This document shows, piece by piece, positions 35,126-44,393 of a stretch of 64,000 nt of DNA (the first letter of the stretch is position 1; the number at the start of each line of letters is the position of its first letter). This stretch comes from Bradyrhizobium sp. U87765 SZCCT0048. Its GTDB lineage: Bacteria; Pseudomonadota; Alphaproteobacteria; Rhizobiales; Xanthobacteraceae. A program made the position numbers and the translations under genes. The stretch spans positions 620,001 through 684,000 of the forward strand of contig NZ_JAFCMM010000001.1 in NCBI RefSeq assembly GCF_018131225.1. Direction: 5' to 3'. The notes beneath the pieces were generated by a model. It made no database searches. It saw only the letters and a program-made list of their open reading frames with translations, and was not told where the DNA came from.

Positions 35126-35422
35126 CTAGCGAACGCAATCCGCCACGTAAAACGCGCCCGGACACTCCGTGCTCTGCGTGCAGCATTGGGAGTTGCCCGT
35201 GTAGACCGTCGTCGATCCGGAGCAGTGCGTGTATTCGTATTGCGTATCGCTGATCTTCCGACACTGCGATTTGCCCTGCACGAGCCCTCCCGCACCGTTG
35301 GGCCGCGCGCACCAGTTCGGCCGGTTGTCCGTGCCCTGATTGCCGCATGTCTGGATGTCGTCGGCGCGCGCCGGGCCACCAAACCACGCGATCAGGACGA
35401 TCAAAGCCAGGATCCTTCGCAT
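35126..35422 (-). CDS. Small secreted cysteine-rich protein, unknown function
   Basis: 98 aa from ATG 35422, with GGGAGAG upstream. A Sec signal peptide (MRRILALIVLIAWFGGPARA, cut after ARA) is followed by a mature chain of about 78 residues containing eight Cys: TCGN, WCAR, QCRK, HCSG, QCCT, ECPG and DCVR. An even number of Cys in a secreted protein suggests four disulfide bonds. I do not recognise the family. It faces the thiolase-like gene, with which it is convergent. Confidence 0.75.
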   Translation of the reverse strand: MRRILALIVLIAWFGGPARADDIQTCGNQGTDNRPNWCARPNGAGGLVQGKSQCRKISDTQYEYTHCSGSTTVYTGNSQCCTQSTECPGAFYVADCVR

Positions 35423-35849
35423 CGCTGCTCTCCCTCGACATCGCCGGCACGAAACTCAGCACAGGGTTTGGCAACCAGCCATCGCGCGCCACGGCCCGCC
35501 TCCCGATGCGACATCCAGGCCGCACGACAGGGATTTTCACCCTCGTCGACCGACGACGGCAAAGGCAACGATATGATGTCGAGTCACGGACGACTGACGA
35601 CGCGGGCCGGCCAGATCAAATGGCGAAACAAGTCTGAAATACCGCCTGACCGTACGGAATGCCCGGAGCTTTGTCCAGTTGGCCGCATCACCACGTGTTG
35701 CTGCACTCACCCTCCGGGCCGGCAAATGGTCAACATCGGGCGGCGAGCCCACGATGATCCGCGCCCCGGATTCGCTGCGCCGATGCGGGTGGCGCAGCGG
35801 CCGCCGATCAGGATGCGCAACGACGCGCGGCAGCACTCCGCCTGCGCTC
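35423..35849. other. Intergenic region, no gene seen
   Basis: 427 bases between the small secreted protein and the SDR gene, both on the minus strand. Several short frames, none with a recognisable domain. It includes the promoter of the secreted-protein gene. Confidence 0.4.
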
Positions 35850-36587
35850 TCACACCCACCGGCCACCACCGTCGACATGCAGCACCTCGCCGGTGATGAA
35901 GCTGTTGGTCATCAACAGCAGCGCGGCCTGCGCGACGTCCTGCGGACGGCCGACACGGCGGACGGGGACACTTGCGGCCGAGGCCTCCAGCACCTGAGGC
36001 TTGGCGTCGCCCAAAATGCGATCGAGCAGCGGCGTGTCGATCAGCCCGGGCGCCAGCGCGTTCACGCGGACCGGGGCGAGTTCGAGGGCGAGCGCGCGGG
36101 CCATCGCCTCGACGCCGGCGACGGCCGCAGCGAACACCGCGCCGGCGGCAATCGGACGCGCACTCAACTGCGCCGAGGTCAGCGTGATCGAACCACCCTC
36201 GCGCAACCGCGGCACCGCCGCCTTGATGGCCAGCAGCGGGCCGACCAGCCGCTCGGCCAGCACGGCGGTGAGATCGTGCGCGCTGTGCGCGGCGAGCGGC
36301 AGCAGCCGCGCGGTGCCGGCGGTGATGACGAGATGATCGAGATGGGGAATGTCGCCGAACAGCGCCGACATCGCCTCCGCATCGGCGATGTCGGCGGTGA
36401 TCGTCGTGGCGCCGCCCAGTGCCGTCGCGGCATGGCGCAGCCGTGTCGCATCGCGAGCCACCAGCACAAGATCGGCCCCCGACCGGCGCGCCTCGGCGGC
36501 GATAGCGAGGCCCAGCCCCGAGGAGCCGCCGATTAGGGCGATGGTCTGCCCTTCGAGCGATGAAGGGGTGTGAATGTCCGACGGCAT
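35850..36587 (-). CDS. SDR-fold protein with non-canonical active site
   Basis: 245 aa from ATG 36587, with AAGGAGG upstream. The nucleotide-binding GGSSGLGLAIAAEARRSGAD and the Thr/Ser strand SITLTSAQLSARP are normal, but the segment that should read Y-x-x-x-K is GAVFAAAVAGVEAMARALAL: Phe replaces the catalytic Tyr and Val the Lys. The end, PGLIDTPLLDRI and GEVLHVDGGGRWV, is typical. It may bind NAD(P) without reducing a substrate, or belong to a small SDR branch with this change. It is divergent from a LysR gene, 112 bases away. Confidence 0.85.
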   Translation of the reverse strand: MPSDIHTPSSLEGQTIALIGGSSGLGLAIAAEARRSGADLVLVARDATRLRHAATALGGATTITADIADAEAMSALFGDIPHLDHLVITAGTARLLPLAAHSAHDLTAVLAERLVGPLLAIKAAVPRLREGGSITLTSAQLSARPIAAGAVFAAAVAGVEAMARALALELAPVRVNALAPGLIDTPLLDRILGDAKPQVLEASAASVPVRRVGRPQDVAQAALLLMTNSFITGEVLHVDGGGRWV

Positions 36588-36699
36588 GATGGCCTCCTTG
36601 CTGCAAATCAGGTCGGCCGGAGGCTTATTTGATCGCTTCGCTGCGAGGTAGATAGCGAAATGCGATGCCATTCATCGTCTTTAGCGATATATCGGAAGG

Positions 36700-37641
36700 A
36701 TGGATCTCCTGTCCGCCATGCGCATCTTCGTCCGGGTCGTCGAGCGCGGCAGCCTGTCGGCCGCCGCCCGAGACCTGCATCTCGGCCAGCCCACCGTCAG
36801 CGAACGGATCGAGCGGCTGGAACGGCAGCTCGGCGTGCGGCTGCTGGAGCGCACCACCCGCGCGGTGACGACCACCGAGGCCGGCGAGCGCTTCTACGAG
36901 CGGGCGAAAGGCGCCGTCGAAGCCGCCGATGACGCACTCGCCGCCGCGAGTGCGCGCGAGGGTTCGCTAAGCGGGACGCTGCGCGTCGCCGCGCCCCACG
37001 GCCTTGGCGAAGTGACGCTGCCGCCGCTGCTGATCCGCTTCCAGGCACAGCATCCGCAGCTGGCCATTGATCTCACGCTGAACGACCGCTTCGTCGAGCC
37101 GGTGGTGGAAGGCGTCGACCTGTCGCTGCGGATCGGGACCGTCAGCGACGGCCATTTCGTCGCGCGCCGGCTCGGCGCGATCGAGCGGGTGATGCTGGCG
37201 GCCCCCGCTTATCTGACGCGCTACGCGGCGCCGCAGACGCCAGAGGATTTGATTGCCCATCCATTCATCCGTATCTCAGGTCTTGCCCCGCACAACCGCC
37301 TGCGGCTGACCGCCCCCAACGGCGCGGTGATCGAGACTCCGATCCGCACCGCGTGGCAAGCCAATCACTGGCGGCCGCTGCGCGACGCCCTGCTCGCCGG
37401 TGCCGGGATCGGCGCGCTGCATCGCACCGTGTGCGCGGCGGAGATCGCCGACGGGCGGCTGGTACCGGTGCTGGCGGACTATCGCTTCGTGCCGCTCGAC
37501 GTGCACGCGCTCCATCCGGCAAGCCCGCACGTGCCGCTGAAAACGCGCGCCCTGCTCGACATGCTGACGCAACACGCAGAGGATCTGCTGGGCCCGACAC
37601 ACAGCGACATGCATCGGGGCTGGGCGAAGAACATGCGATGA
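36700..37641 (+). CDS. LysR-family transcriptional regulator, divergent from SDR
   Basis: 313 aa. Helix-turn-helix near residues 15-40: VERGSLSAAARDLHLGQPTV, followed by SERIERLERQLGVRLLERTT. The effector domain begins near residue 90. LysR proteins of this subtype usually control the adjacent divergent SDR or quinone-reductase gene, so it probably regulates the SDR gene at 36587. Confidence 0.88.
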   Translation: MDLLSAMRIFVRVVERGSLSAAARDLHLGQPTVSERIERLERQLGVRLLERTTRAVTTTEAGERFYERAKGAVEAADDALAAASAREGSLSGTLRVAAPHGLGEVTLPPLLIRFQAQHPQLAIDLTLNDRFVEPVVEGVDLSLRIGTVSDGHFVARRLGAIERVMLAAPAYLTRYAAPQTPEDLIAHPFIRISGLAPHNRLRLTAPNGAVIETPIRTAWQANHWRPLRDALLAGAGIGALHRTVCAAEIADGRLVPVLADYRFVPLDVHALHPASPHVPLKTRALLDMLTQHAEDLLGPTHSDMHRGWAKNMR

Positions 37642-37698
37642 TCAGCTCCCCGATATCGCTTCGTTCATTCCGGCCACGCGTCTGACGGAGCACGCGAC

Positions 37699-37900
37699 AT
37701 GAGTATACGAGAACATCCGCACCCGGAGGGGCTTCTGCACAGCGCGGCATTCTCGAAGGTGGTTGTCGCCTCAGGAGGGCGTACAATCGATGCTGCGGGG
37801 CAAATTTCTATCGATGAGACCGGCTACGATTGGCGCTGGGGATCTGTCTCACCACGCACGCGATCTGCGCGGCCACCGGCAGCAGGACGCCGTCGAAGCT
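37699..37900 (+). pseudogene. RidA (YjgF/UK114) family gene remnant
   Basis: From ATG 37699 the frame reads MSIREHPHPEGLLHSAAFSK then VVVASGGRTIDAAGQISIDE, the N-terminal strands of RidA-family imine/enamine deaminases. The frame then breaks; another plus frame has GAGDLSHHARDL, which matches the next conserved segment (GxGDLxxQTRQ). The rest of the domain, including the catalytic Arg, is missing. The 440 bases between the LysR gene and the secreted protein hold nothing else. Confidence 0.65.
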
Positions 37901-38079
37901 GACGGGCGAAAGAAACATTCGTTCAGTCCATGTTTCGGCCACGGGCACGCCGCAATTACCGCCCCGCTGCGAGCCCAATTCAGCCCTGCCCATTCCAGAT
38001 TTGCGGCGTATTGCGACCCGACTCCTTGCCGACATTGGGATCACCAGCGTTTGCGCTAACGACAAGATACCGGGGACGT

Positions 38080-39066
38080 ATGTCACATCATTCAGCGAGA
38101 TGTGCTGCGGCGCTTGCCGCCAGCATCCTGGCCGGGGCCAACTTCACCGCCATGGCACAGAGCGCCGCCACAGGGGCGAGCAGCCAGCCGGCGGACACCT
38201 GCCTGTCCGCCCCGAAGGGAACCGCGCCTGCGGGAAGCCACTGGTTCTACCACGTCGAGCGCGGCACAAAGAAGCAGTGCTGGTATCTCGGCGAGGCCAA
38301 GACCAAGACCACGACCAAGACTGCCAGGACGGCGACCACGCAGCAACGGCCCGCAGCGGCCGCGGCCGACACAGCGGCGACCGATGCGACGCCGCCCCAG
38401 ACCCCGCCGGCCCCCGCGCCGGCGATGCGCCAATCAGCGGCCGACGCGCATGCCGAGTGGCCTCCGTCGCCGGCATCAACATTGCCAGTCTTGAGCGCGG
38501 GCGCCGGTCAGGCCAGCGATCCGTCGCCACCAACCGCACCCGACCGCGCGAACGCCCTGTCTTCTGACGTGAACGCCAGATGGCTCGATGCATCGAGCAT
38601 GGCCGGAACCAACGGGACCCGGCACGCTGCAAACCAGCTGACCGCGGCCGCGCCGGCCAATGCAACGCCGCCGCAAGCGGAGGCGCCAGCACCTGCCGCC
38701 GTAACCGAGGCGTCCGCCGAGCAATCTTCGCCCTCGACCCAGATGCTGCTGATCGCGATGGTCAGCGCCCTGGCCCTGGCCGGCCTCGTCAGCGCGGTGG
38801 TCTTGCGGCTGCCTCGCACACGCGCGCCGACTTACCAGGTCAACAACGAGCGGCGTGCGCCCTGGGATTCGATCCACACCGAACCGGCGCTCCCCACGCC
38901 CGTCAGCCACAACAGTCCGCTGCGTCTGTCACAGGCGCCGCCGCGCCGCGTCGAGATGCCGGTCTCCCCCCGTGAGACTGCAGGTGATGATCCGGATCAA
39001 ACCGCGCAGGACAACCAGCAGATCACAGCGATGCTGCAACGGTTGGCGCGCAGCGCAGCGAGCTAG
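38080..39066 (+). CDS. Exported Pro/Ala-rich protein with C-terminal membrane segment
   Basis: 328 aa from ATG 38080, with GGGGA upstream. A Sec signal peptide (AAALAASILAGANFTAMAQS) leads to a short conserved block, CLSAPKGTAPAGSHWFYHVE then TKKQCWYLGE (Cys, Trp, Tyr, Arg conserved), which also occurs in other Bradyrhizobium-group proteins of unknown function. A long disordered Ala/Pro/Thr region follows, then one membrane helix (MLLIAMVSALALAGLVSAVV) and a basic, cytoplasmic-looking tail. Unknown role; possibly envelope-associated. No operon partner. Confidence 0.78.
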   Translation: MSHHSARCAAALAASILAGANFTAMAQSAATGASSQPADTCLSAPKGTAPAGSHWFYHVERGTKKQCWYLGEAKTKTTTKTARTATTQQRPAAAAADTAATDATPPQTPPAPAPAMRQSAADAHAEWPPSPASTLPVLSAGAGQASDPSPPTAPDRANALSSDVNARWLDASSMAGTNGTRHAANQLTAAAPANATPPQAEAPAPAAVTEASAEQSSPSTQMLLIAMVSALALAGLVSAVVLRLPRTRAPTYQVNNERRAPWDSIHTEPALPTPVSHNSPLRLSQAPPRRVEMPVSPRETAGDDPDQTAQDNQQITAMLQRLARSAAS

Positions 39067-39298
39067 CTGGTGATATCCGCCCCCTGAAGCGCCGGTCATC
39101 GCGCGCGATAGAGTGCGGCGCGCGGCATGGCTCACGGCCATTCCCCTGCAACCGGCAAAGCCTGGGCGGCCATGCATTTTCCGGAGCAGCGCATTGAAAG
39201 GAGTGAGAGAGGCTGCACCCGGGATGTGTGAAGATCAGCTCCGGATATCGCTCCGCTCATCGGGTGTTATGCGCTGGAATTGTTGATGGGCTCGCTCC

Positions 39299-40780
39299 TC
39301 ACCCCGCCGTCACATGCACGCCCGGCCGGCGGCCATCGTTCCACTTTCCATCGATCGCGCGTTCGATCTGTGCGGCCAGTTGCAGCAGAAGGCCGTCATT
39401 GGCCTGCTTCGCCTGGGCCTGGATGCCGAGCGGCAAGCCCAGTTCGTTGGTGGCGAGCGGCAGCGAGATCGCGGGGATGCCGCAGAGATTGGCCAGCGGC
39501 GTGAAGGCGAAATTGCGCCACAGGTTCTCGAACCAGTCGAGCACCGAGGGATTGTCGCTGATGGTCAGATATTCGGTGGTGCCGACCTTGGGGGTCGGCA
39601 GCGCGGTGACCGGCGTCAGGATGATGTCAAAATCCTCGAAGAACGCGCCGAAACCGCGCGACGTCGTATTGAACACCGCCTGCATGCGCGCACGCTCGGC
39701 AAAGCTGATGTCGCGGCCGTGCTCCCAGATGCGGATGTTGACGGGTTCGACGAGATCTTCCGGCGGCCGCTCGAGGCCGCGCGCGGCGAGCATGTTGCCG
39801 ATCACCACCGCGAAGTTGGAGATGTAGCAGGTGGTCTGCGCCGCGAACGCCGCGCGCAGGTCGACCGCAGGCAGCGCCTCCTCGACATGGTGGCCGAGGC
39901 TTTCAAGGAAGCGCCCGACCCGCGCGAGTTCCGCCGCGATGTGCGGCGTGGCGCGGTAGTCGCCCCACTGATGCGACAGCGCGATCCTGAGCCGCGGCGG
40001 ATCGCGCGTGATCGTCTTCGTGTAGGGCTCGGGCGCCGTCCAGTACGGCATGAACTCGCCGGGCGCGCCGCCGCGGCAGGCATCGACGAAGGCCGCGGTG
40101 TCGCGCACACTGCGCGACTGGCAGCCCTGGATCGACACGAGGCCCGACAGATCCGACAGATGCGGCGCGATCGAGAACACGCCGCGCGACACCTTCAGGC
40201 CGATGTTGCCGTTGACCCCGGCCGGGATACGGATCGAGCCGCCGCCGTCGGTGGCATGGGCCAGCGGCACCACGCCCGCCGCCACCGCTGCGGCGCTGCC
40301 GGCGGACGAGCCGCAGGTGGTGTAATCGGTGTTCCAGGGATTGCGGGTGACGTAGACGGCGGGGTTTTCGGCCGAGCTGCAGACACCGAATTCCGGCGTG
40401 GTGGTGCGGCCGATGAGGTTGAGGCCGGCCTTGCGCATCTGCGTGGTGAGAAAGGTGTCGGCCTCGGCGCGGTTGCCGCGCATCAGCAGCGAGCCCATCT
40501 CCTGCAGCCGGCCCTTGAGTGTCGGGCCGAGGTCCTTCATCAGGAACGGCAGACCGGCGAAGGGGCCATCGAGGTTGGCACCGTCCTTTGCCGGATCGGC
40601 GATGACATCGTCGAACAGCTCGACCACGGCGGAGATCTGCGGGTCGACCCTGGTAGCGCCCGCGGCGGCCTGGGCGGCGAGTTCGGCCGGGGTCACCTCC
40701 CCCTTCCGCACCCGCGTGGCGAGCGCCGTGCCATCGTGCCGCGCCCACTCGTCCCAACTCATCGCCAGCGTCATTGCCAT
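39299..40780 (-). CDS. Amidase (amidase signature family)
   Basis: About 493 aa from ATG 40780; ATG 40774 and 40762 are also possible, and GGAG precedes the first two. Catalytic Ser-cisSer-Lys: Lys in FLMKDLGPTLKGR, cis-Ser and Ser in CGSSAGSAAAVAAGVVPLA with GGSIRIPA. It hydrolyses an amide to acid and ammonia. It is 131 bases downstream of an ABC permease pair on the same strand, so the imported solute may be an amide or an amino-sugar derivative (inference). Confidence 0.9.
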   Translation of the reverse strand: MAMTLAMSWDEWARHDGTALATRVRKGEVTPAELAAQAAAGATRVDPQISAVVELFDDVIADPAKDGANLDGPFAGLPFLMKDLGPTLKGRLQEMGSLLMRGNRAEADTFLTTQMRKAGLNLIGRTTTPEFGVCSSAENPAVYVTRNPWNTDYTTCGSSAGSAAAVAAGVVPLAHATDGGGSIRIPAGVNGNIGLKVSRGVFSIAPHLSDLSGLVSIQGCQSRSVRDTAAFVDACRGGAPGEFMPYWTAPEPYTKTITRDPPRLRIALSHQWGDYRATPHIAAELARVGRFLESLGHHVEEALPAVDLRAAFAAQTTCYISNFAVVIGNMLAARGLERPPEDLVEPVNIRIWEHGRDISFAERARMQAVFNTTSRGFGAFFEDFDIILTPVTALPTPKVGTTEYLTISDNPSVLDWFENLWRNFAFTPLANLCGIPAISLPLATNELGLPLGIQAQAKQANDGLLLQLAAQIERAIDGKWNDGRRPGVHVTAG

Positions 40781-40911
40781 CCGTCTCCGCAAGATCAGAG
40801 TCGGACAGTAGATGGGCAAGACGTCAGGTCAACACGCGGCCCTGCATGCGCTTCCCGCAAGCCTTGCAGGACCAGCGCAATGCACAAATTCACGGCTTGC
40901 TGACTATCCCA

Positions 40912-41775
40912 TCAGCTCTTGACCGCGCCAGCGGTGAGGCCCGAGACCATGTAGCGCTTGAAGACGTAGTAGATCACGACCGGCGGCAGCGAGTAGATGA
41001 GCCCGGTCGCCATCAGCAGCTCCCACGGCGAATCGTCCGCCGCCAGGAAGTTGCCGAGCGCGACGCCGAGCGTGACGTCGGTGTCGCGCGACAGCAGCAG
41101 GAAGGCGTAGAGATACTCGTTCCACGCCAGCAGCAGCGCATAGGTGCCGACCGCGACCAGCGAGGGCACCATCAGCGGCAGGTAGACCAGGCGAAACAGC
41201 TGCCAGGGCGAGGCGCCGTCCATCACCGCGGCTTCGTCCAGCTCGTAAGGCAATTTGTCCGACGCCTGCTTGAGCACCCAGATGGCATAGGGCGAGGCCA
41301 GGGTCACCATGGCGAAGATCATCGCCGCATGAGTGTTGAGCAGGCCGTAGTTGCCCATGGTGCGGTACATCGGCACGGCGAGAAACGCCGCCGGAATGAA
41401 GTAGGTGAACAGCGCGAGGTTCATGACGAGCCCCCCGCCCCGCACCTTGAGCCGGCTGATGGCGAACGCGGCGCAGGTCGCGATGAACAGCGTCAGCGCG
41501 CCAGTCGCCACCGCGATGATCAGCGAGTTGCCGAACTGCTGCCAGAAGTGATGCAGGTAGAAATGCTTCTGCCCGAACACGATGGCGAAGTTATTGAGCG
41601 TCGGCTGCGCCGGCCACAGCGCCCCCGACATGGCGCTGTCCTTCGCCGAGAACGCGAACAGCATCATGTGGTAGATCGGCGCCATGGTCCACAGCAGCAC
41701 CGGAATGCCGACCAGCAGGAGCTTGGCCTCGGTCGAGACCTTCTGCCACCACGCCTGTTGTGCGATCGTGCTCAT
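40912..41775 (-). CDS. ABC transporter permease, MalG/UgpE-type
   Basis: 287 aa from ATG 41775, overlapping the stop of the other permease by 4 bases. Six hydrophobic segments; the EAA loop is ELDEAAVMDGASPWQLFRLV with a following LPLMVPSLVAVGTY. The N-terminus LLVGIPVLLWTMAPIYHMML is typical of CUT1 family inner-membrane components. It forms the channel with the second permease and needs an ATPase that is not encoded nearby. Confidence 0.91.
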   Translation of the reverse strand: MSTIAQQAWWQKVSTEAKLLLVGIPVLLWTMAPIYHMMLFAFSAKDSAMSGALWPAQPTLNNFAIVFGQKHFYLHHFWQQFGNSLIIAVATGALTLFIATCAAFAISRLKVRGGGLVMNLALFTYFIPAAFLAVPMYRTMGNYGLLNTHAAMIFAMVTLASPYAIWVLKQASDKLPYELDEAAVMDGASPWQLFRLVYLPLMVPSLVAVGTYALLLAWNEYLYAFLLLSRDTDVTLGVALGNFLAADDSPWELLMATGLIYSLPPVVIYYVFKRYMVSGLTAGAVKS

Positions 41776-42650
41776 TTGGCAAGCCGTTTCATCATGAAGT
41801 AGATCAGCGGAACGACCAGCGGCATCGCGCAGACCACAGCGGCGACCGACATGTCGACCTGGTCGAGGCGCAGGTAGCGCAGGCCGAGCGTCGCCAGCAC
41901 ATGGGTGAGATCGGCCGGTCCGCCGCCGGTGAGCAGGTAGACGCTGTTGAAATCGCCGAGCGACCACAGCGTCGACAGGATCAGGCAGGTCAGCCACAGC
42001 GTGCGCAGCGAAGGCCAGGTGACGAAGCGGAATTTCTGGAAAGTGGTGGCGCCGTCGACGGAGGCGGCCTCATAGAGGTCCGAGGGGATCGCGAGCCGGC
42101 CGGCGACCAGGATCAGCGTCCAGAACGGCAGCGATTTCCAGATGTGCACGGCCATCGCGAGCGACAGCGCCAGCGTCGGATTGTTGAGCCAGTTGGGGCC
42201 GTCGTCACCGGTCAGCGCAAAGATCGCATGATTGATGATGCCCCACTCCGGATTGAGCATGAAGCGCACCGACAGGATGGTGGTGATCGACGGCACCGCC
42301 CACGGCAGGATGAAGATCAGCGCCAGAATTCTGATCCACCAGCGGTCCTGCACGAAGAAGTCGGACAGGAACAGCGCGATGATCATCTTCAGCGTGATGC
42401 CGACGCCGAGGAAGATCAGCGTGTTGATGACGGTGCGAAAGAAGATCGGATCGGCCGCGAGCTTGACGTAGCTGTCCGGATTGCGCGCCAGCCACAGGCC
42501 GTAGCCGACCGGATAGAGCACGAACACCAGGAACAGGATGACATAGGGCACGAGCATCAGGAGCCCGAGCCGCTCCGCCGGTGTCATGCGCGACAGGCGA
42601 AAGCCAGCGCCGGGCGCGTCGGATTGAACGGTCGATGCCAGTACGGTCAT
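41772..42650 (-). CDS. ABC transporter permease, MalF/UgpA-type
   Basis: 292 aa. Six membrane segments after an N-terminal lead (LGLLMLVPYVILFLVFVLYP). The EAA loop is DLYEAASVDGATTFQKFRFV with WPSLRTLWLT. CUT1-type carbohydrate/polyol permease. Encoded 113 bases downstream of the binding-protein gene and translationally coupled to the second permease. Confidence 0.91.
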   Translation of the reverse strand: MTVLASTVQSDAPGAGFRLSRMTPAERLGLLMLVPYVILFLVFVLYPVGYGLWLARNPDSYVKLAADPIFFRTVINTLIFLGVGITLKMIIALFLSDFFVQDRWWIRILALIFILPWAVPSITTILSVRFMLNPEWGIINHAIFALTGDDGPNWLNNPTLALSLAMAVHIWKSLPFWTLILVAGRLAIPSDLYEAASVDGATTFQKFRFVTWPSLRTLWLTCLILSTLWSLGDFNSVYLLTGGGPADLTHVLATLGLRYLRLDQVDMSVAAVVCAMPLVVPLIYFMMKRLAK

Positions 42651-42763
42651 GGAACAGACCTTTCGAATGCCTTCGCCTGTGCTGCAGCAGAGCGAGCGGG
42701 CGCCGTGCCGTGCACCACGACATCAGGGCGGAGCGGCGACAACGCCGCCCCGCCCCCACGCGT

Positions 42764-44143
42764 TCAGTTGGCGATCGTCTTGATGCGGGCGATCATTTCA
42801 TCGACGGCCTTGTCGACCGGCACCTTCTCGTTGACGATGCGGTTCATGGCCACCGCCCAGACGTTCTCGTTGTTGACCACCGTGAACTTGTAGTTCTTCG
42901 TGAACTCGAACGTCACGGTGCCGGCCTTGAACTGGTTATAGACCGAACGGCGATGCGGATCGGCCTGCCAGAACGGCTGCTCCTGCCCGCTCCTGGTCAC
43001 CGGAAACCAGCGGCCGAGCGAGCCTTCCACATACGGCGTGAGGTTCTCGTCCTGCAGCAGGAAGCTCACGAACTGCTTGGCCAGTGCCTTGTTCCTGGCG
43101 CCAGAGAACACCACGCCGGTCTTCACCGCCGCGCGGTAGACCATCTTCGAGCCATCCGGCTTGTTGGGGAAGCCGGAGGTCGCGATCAGTTCCTCATAGT
43201 TCTTCTTGGCCTGGGCCCGCTGCTCCGGTGTCAGCGACTCGTTGTTGCTGTCGTCGAGCCACTTGGCCGGAAGCGAGATGGTGGCGTTGTGGGTCAGCAC
43301 GATCGAGCGGTTGTGGAAGGCGACATTGTTGTCCGGGTCCTTCCAGCTCGTCGCCGACGGCGGCGCGCAGCTCTTCTGTGCCGGCATCACATAGCTGGTC
43401 ATCGCCTTGATCAGGCCTTCGCGCACCTTCGGATCGTCGACCAGGAGCTTGCCGTTGTCATCGACCAGCTTGACGTTATAGGCATCCATGAAGGTCAGGA
43501 ACGAGTAGAAACTGTCGCTGGAATCGACGCCCATCGGCGCGCCGACGCCGTAGACGCGCTGGCCAGTGGCCTTGCGCACGGCGGGCTGCACCTTGTCGCA
43601 CCAGAAATTCCAGTAATCGTCCCAGCCGGTCGGGATCTCGCTTTCCTTGATGCCCGCCTTCTCCAGCATGTCGCGCCAGTAGTTGATGTGCATGGTCTGC
43701 TGCTTGAGCGGAAACGCGTAGTAGGCGCGCGCGTTGGTCTTGCCGTTCAGGAGATGGGTCGTCTCCAGCGTATTGGGGGCGAACTTGTCCTTCAGCGGCG
43801 TCATGACGTCGGAGATGTCTTCGAGCTTGCCGTCGAAGGCCCACTTGCCGGTGACCTGGAAATCATAGACGTCGGCATAGGCGACGTCCGGCGGCGTGTT
43901 GGAATCGAGCGCGGCCACCGTCTTCGGAATCATGTCCTGCACGGGATACTGCGACAGCTCGACCTTGTTGCCGGTCTTGGTCTCGAACGCCTTGATGGCC
44001 TTGAGCAGCGCCTCGTCCTCGGCCTTGTAGAAGCCCTTCACCCACCACACCGTGAGCGTCTCGGCCGACGCCGGCGCGACCGCCGACATCATCAGCGCCG
44101 CGGCTGTCGCCGCCAGCATGGCCTTCATCGCTTGCCTCCCCAT
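42764..44143 (-). CDS. ABC transporter substrate-binding protein, extracellular (family 1)
   Basis: 459 aa from ATG 44143, with GAGGAG upstream; the longer frame to 44236 is not used. Signal peptide MKAMLAATAAALMMSAVAPA with SAE as the cleavage region. The mature protein begins TLTVWWVKGFYKAEDEALLK, a family-1 solute-binding fold; DVAYADVYDFQVTGKWAFDG, WDDYWNFWCDKVQ and FVSFLLQDENL are typical. Its substrate is not predictable: CUT1 binding proteins carry sugars, polyols or glycosides. First gene of the importer operon. Confidence 0.91.
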   Translation of the reverse strand: MGRQAMKAMLAATAAALMMSAVAPASAETLTVWWVKGFYKAEDEALLKAIKAFETKTGNKVELSQYPVQDMIPKTVAALDSNTPPDVAYADVYDFQVTGKWAFDGKLEDISDVMTPLKDKFAPNTLETTHLLNGKTNARAYYAFPLKQQTMHINYWRDMLEKAGIKESEIPTGWDDYWNFWCDKVQPAVRKATGQRVYGVGAPMGVDSSDSFYSFLTFMDAYNVKLVDDNGKLLVDDPKVREGLIKAMTSYVMPAQKSCAPPSATSWKDPDNNVAFHNRSIVLTHNATISLPAKWLDDSNNESLTPEQRAQAKKNYEELIATSGFPNKPDGSKMVYRAAVKTGVVFSGARNKALAKQFVSFLLQDENLTPYVEGSLGRWFPVTRSGQEQPFWQADPHRRSVYNQFKAGTVTFEFTKNYKFTVVNNENVWAVAMNRIVNEKVPVDKAVDEMIARIKTIAN

Positions 44144-44320
44144 CCTCGTCTCCTCTCCAAGGTTATTGCTGTTGGTTGCCGTGATCGTGCGCGCGCTCGC
44201 GCGCCGCTTCAAGAGCGCAGGCGCGGTTGGCGCCAAATGGCTGGAGCTATGGCTGTCGCTGTCGTCACGACCGTTCCTCCCGATCCCTTGTGGGTGCCGG
44301 CTTGCCGCCGTTGTTGCTTG

Positions 44321-44339
44321 CCGCCTGTCATACAGGTGG
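44321..44339. promoter_or_regulatory. Inverted repeat upstream of GntR gene, probable operator
   Basis: CCGCCTGTCATACAGGTGG: CCTGT-CAT-ACAGG arms plus outer CC/GG pairs. It is close to the FadR/VanR-type operator style (GT...AC dyads) and lies between the importer operon and the regulator gene. Confidence 0.6.
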
Positions 44340-44393
44340 ATAGTATGATTGTCGAGACAAAGAGCCCAAGGAAAAATTCAGGGGAAACGCCCG

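Noticed and set aside
44345..44353. ATG at 44345 as start of the GntR regulator
   Set aside because: It is out of frame with the regulator; the in-frame GTG at 44394 has a clear ribosome-binding site.
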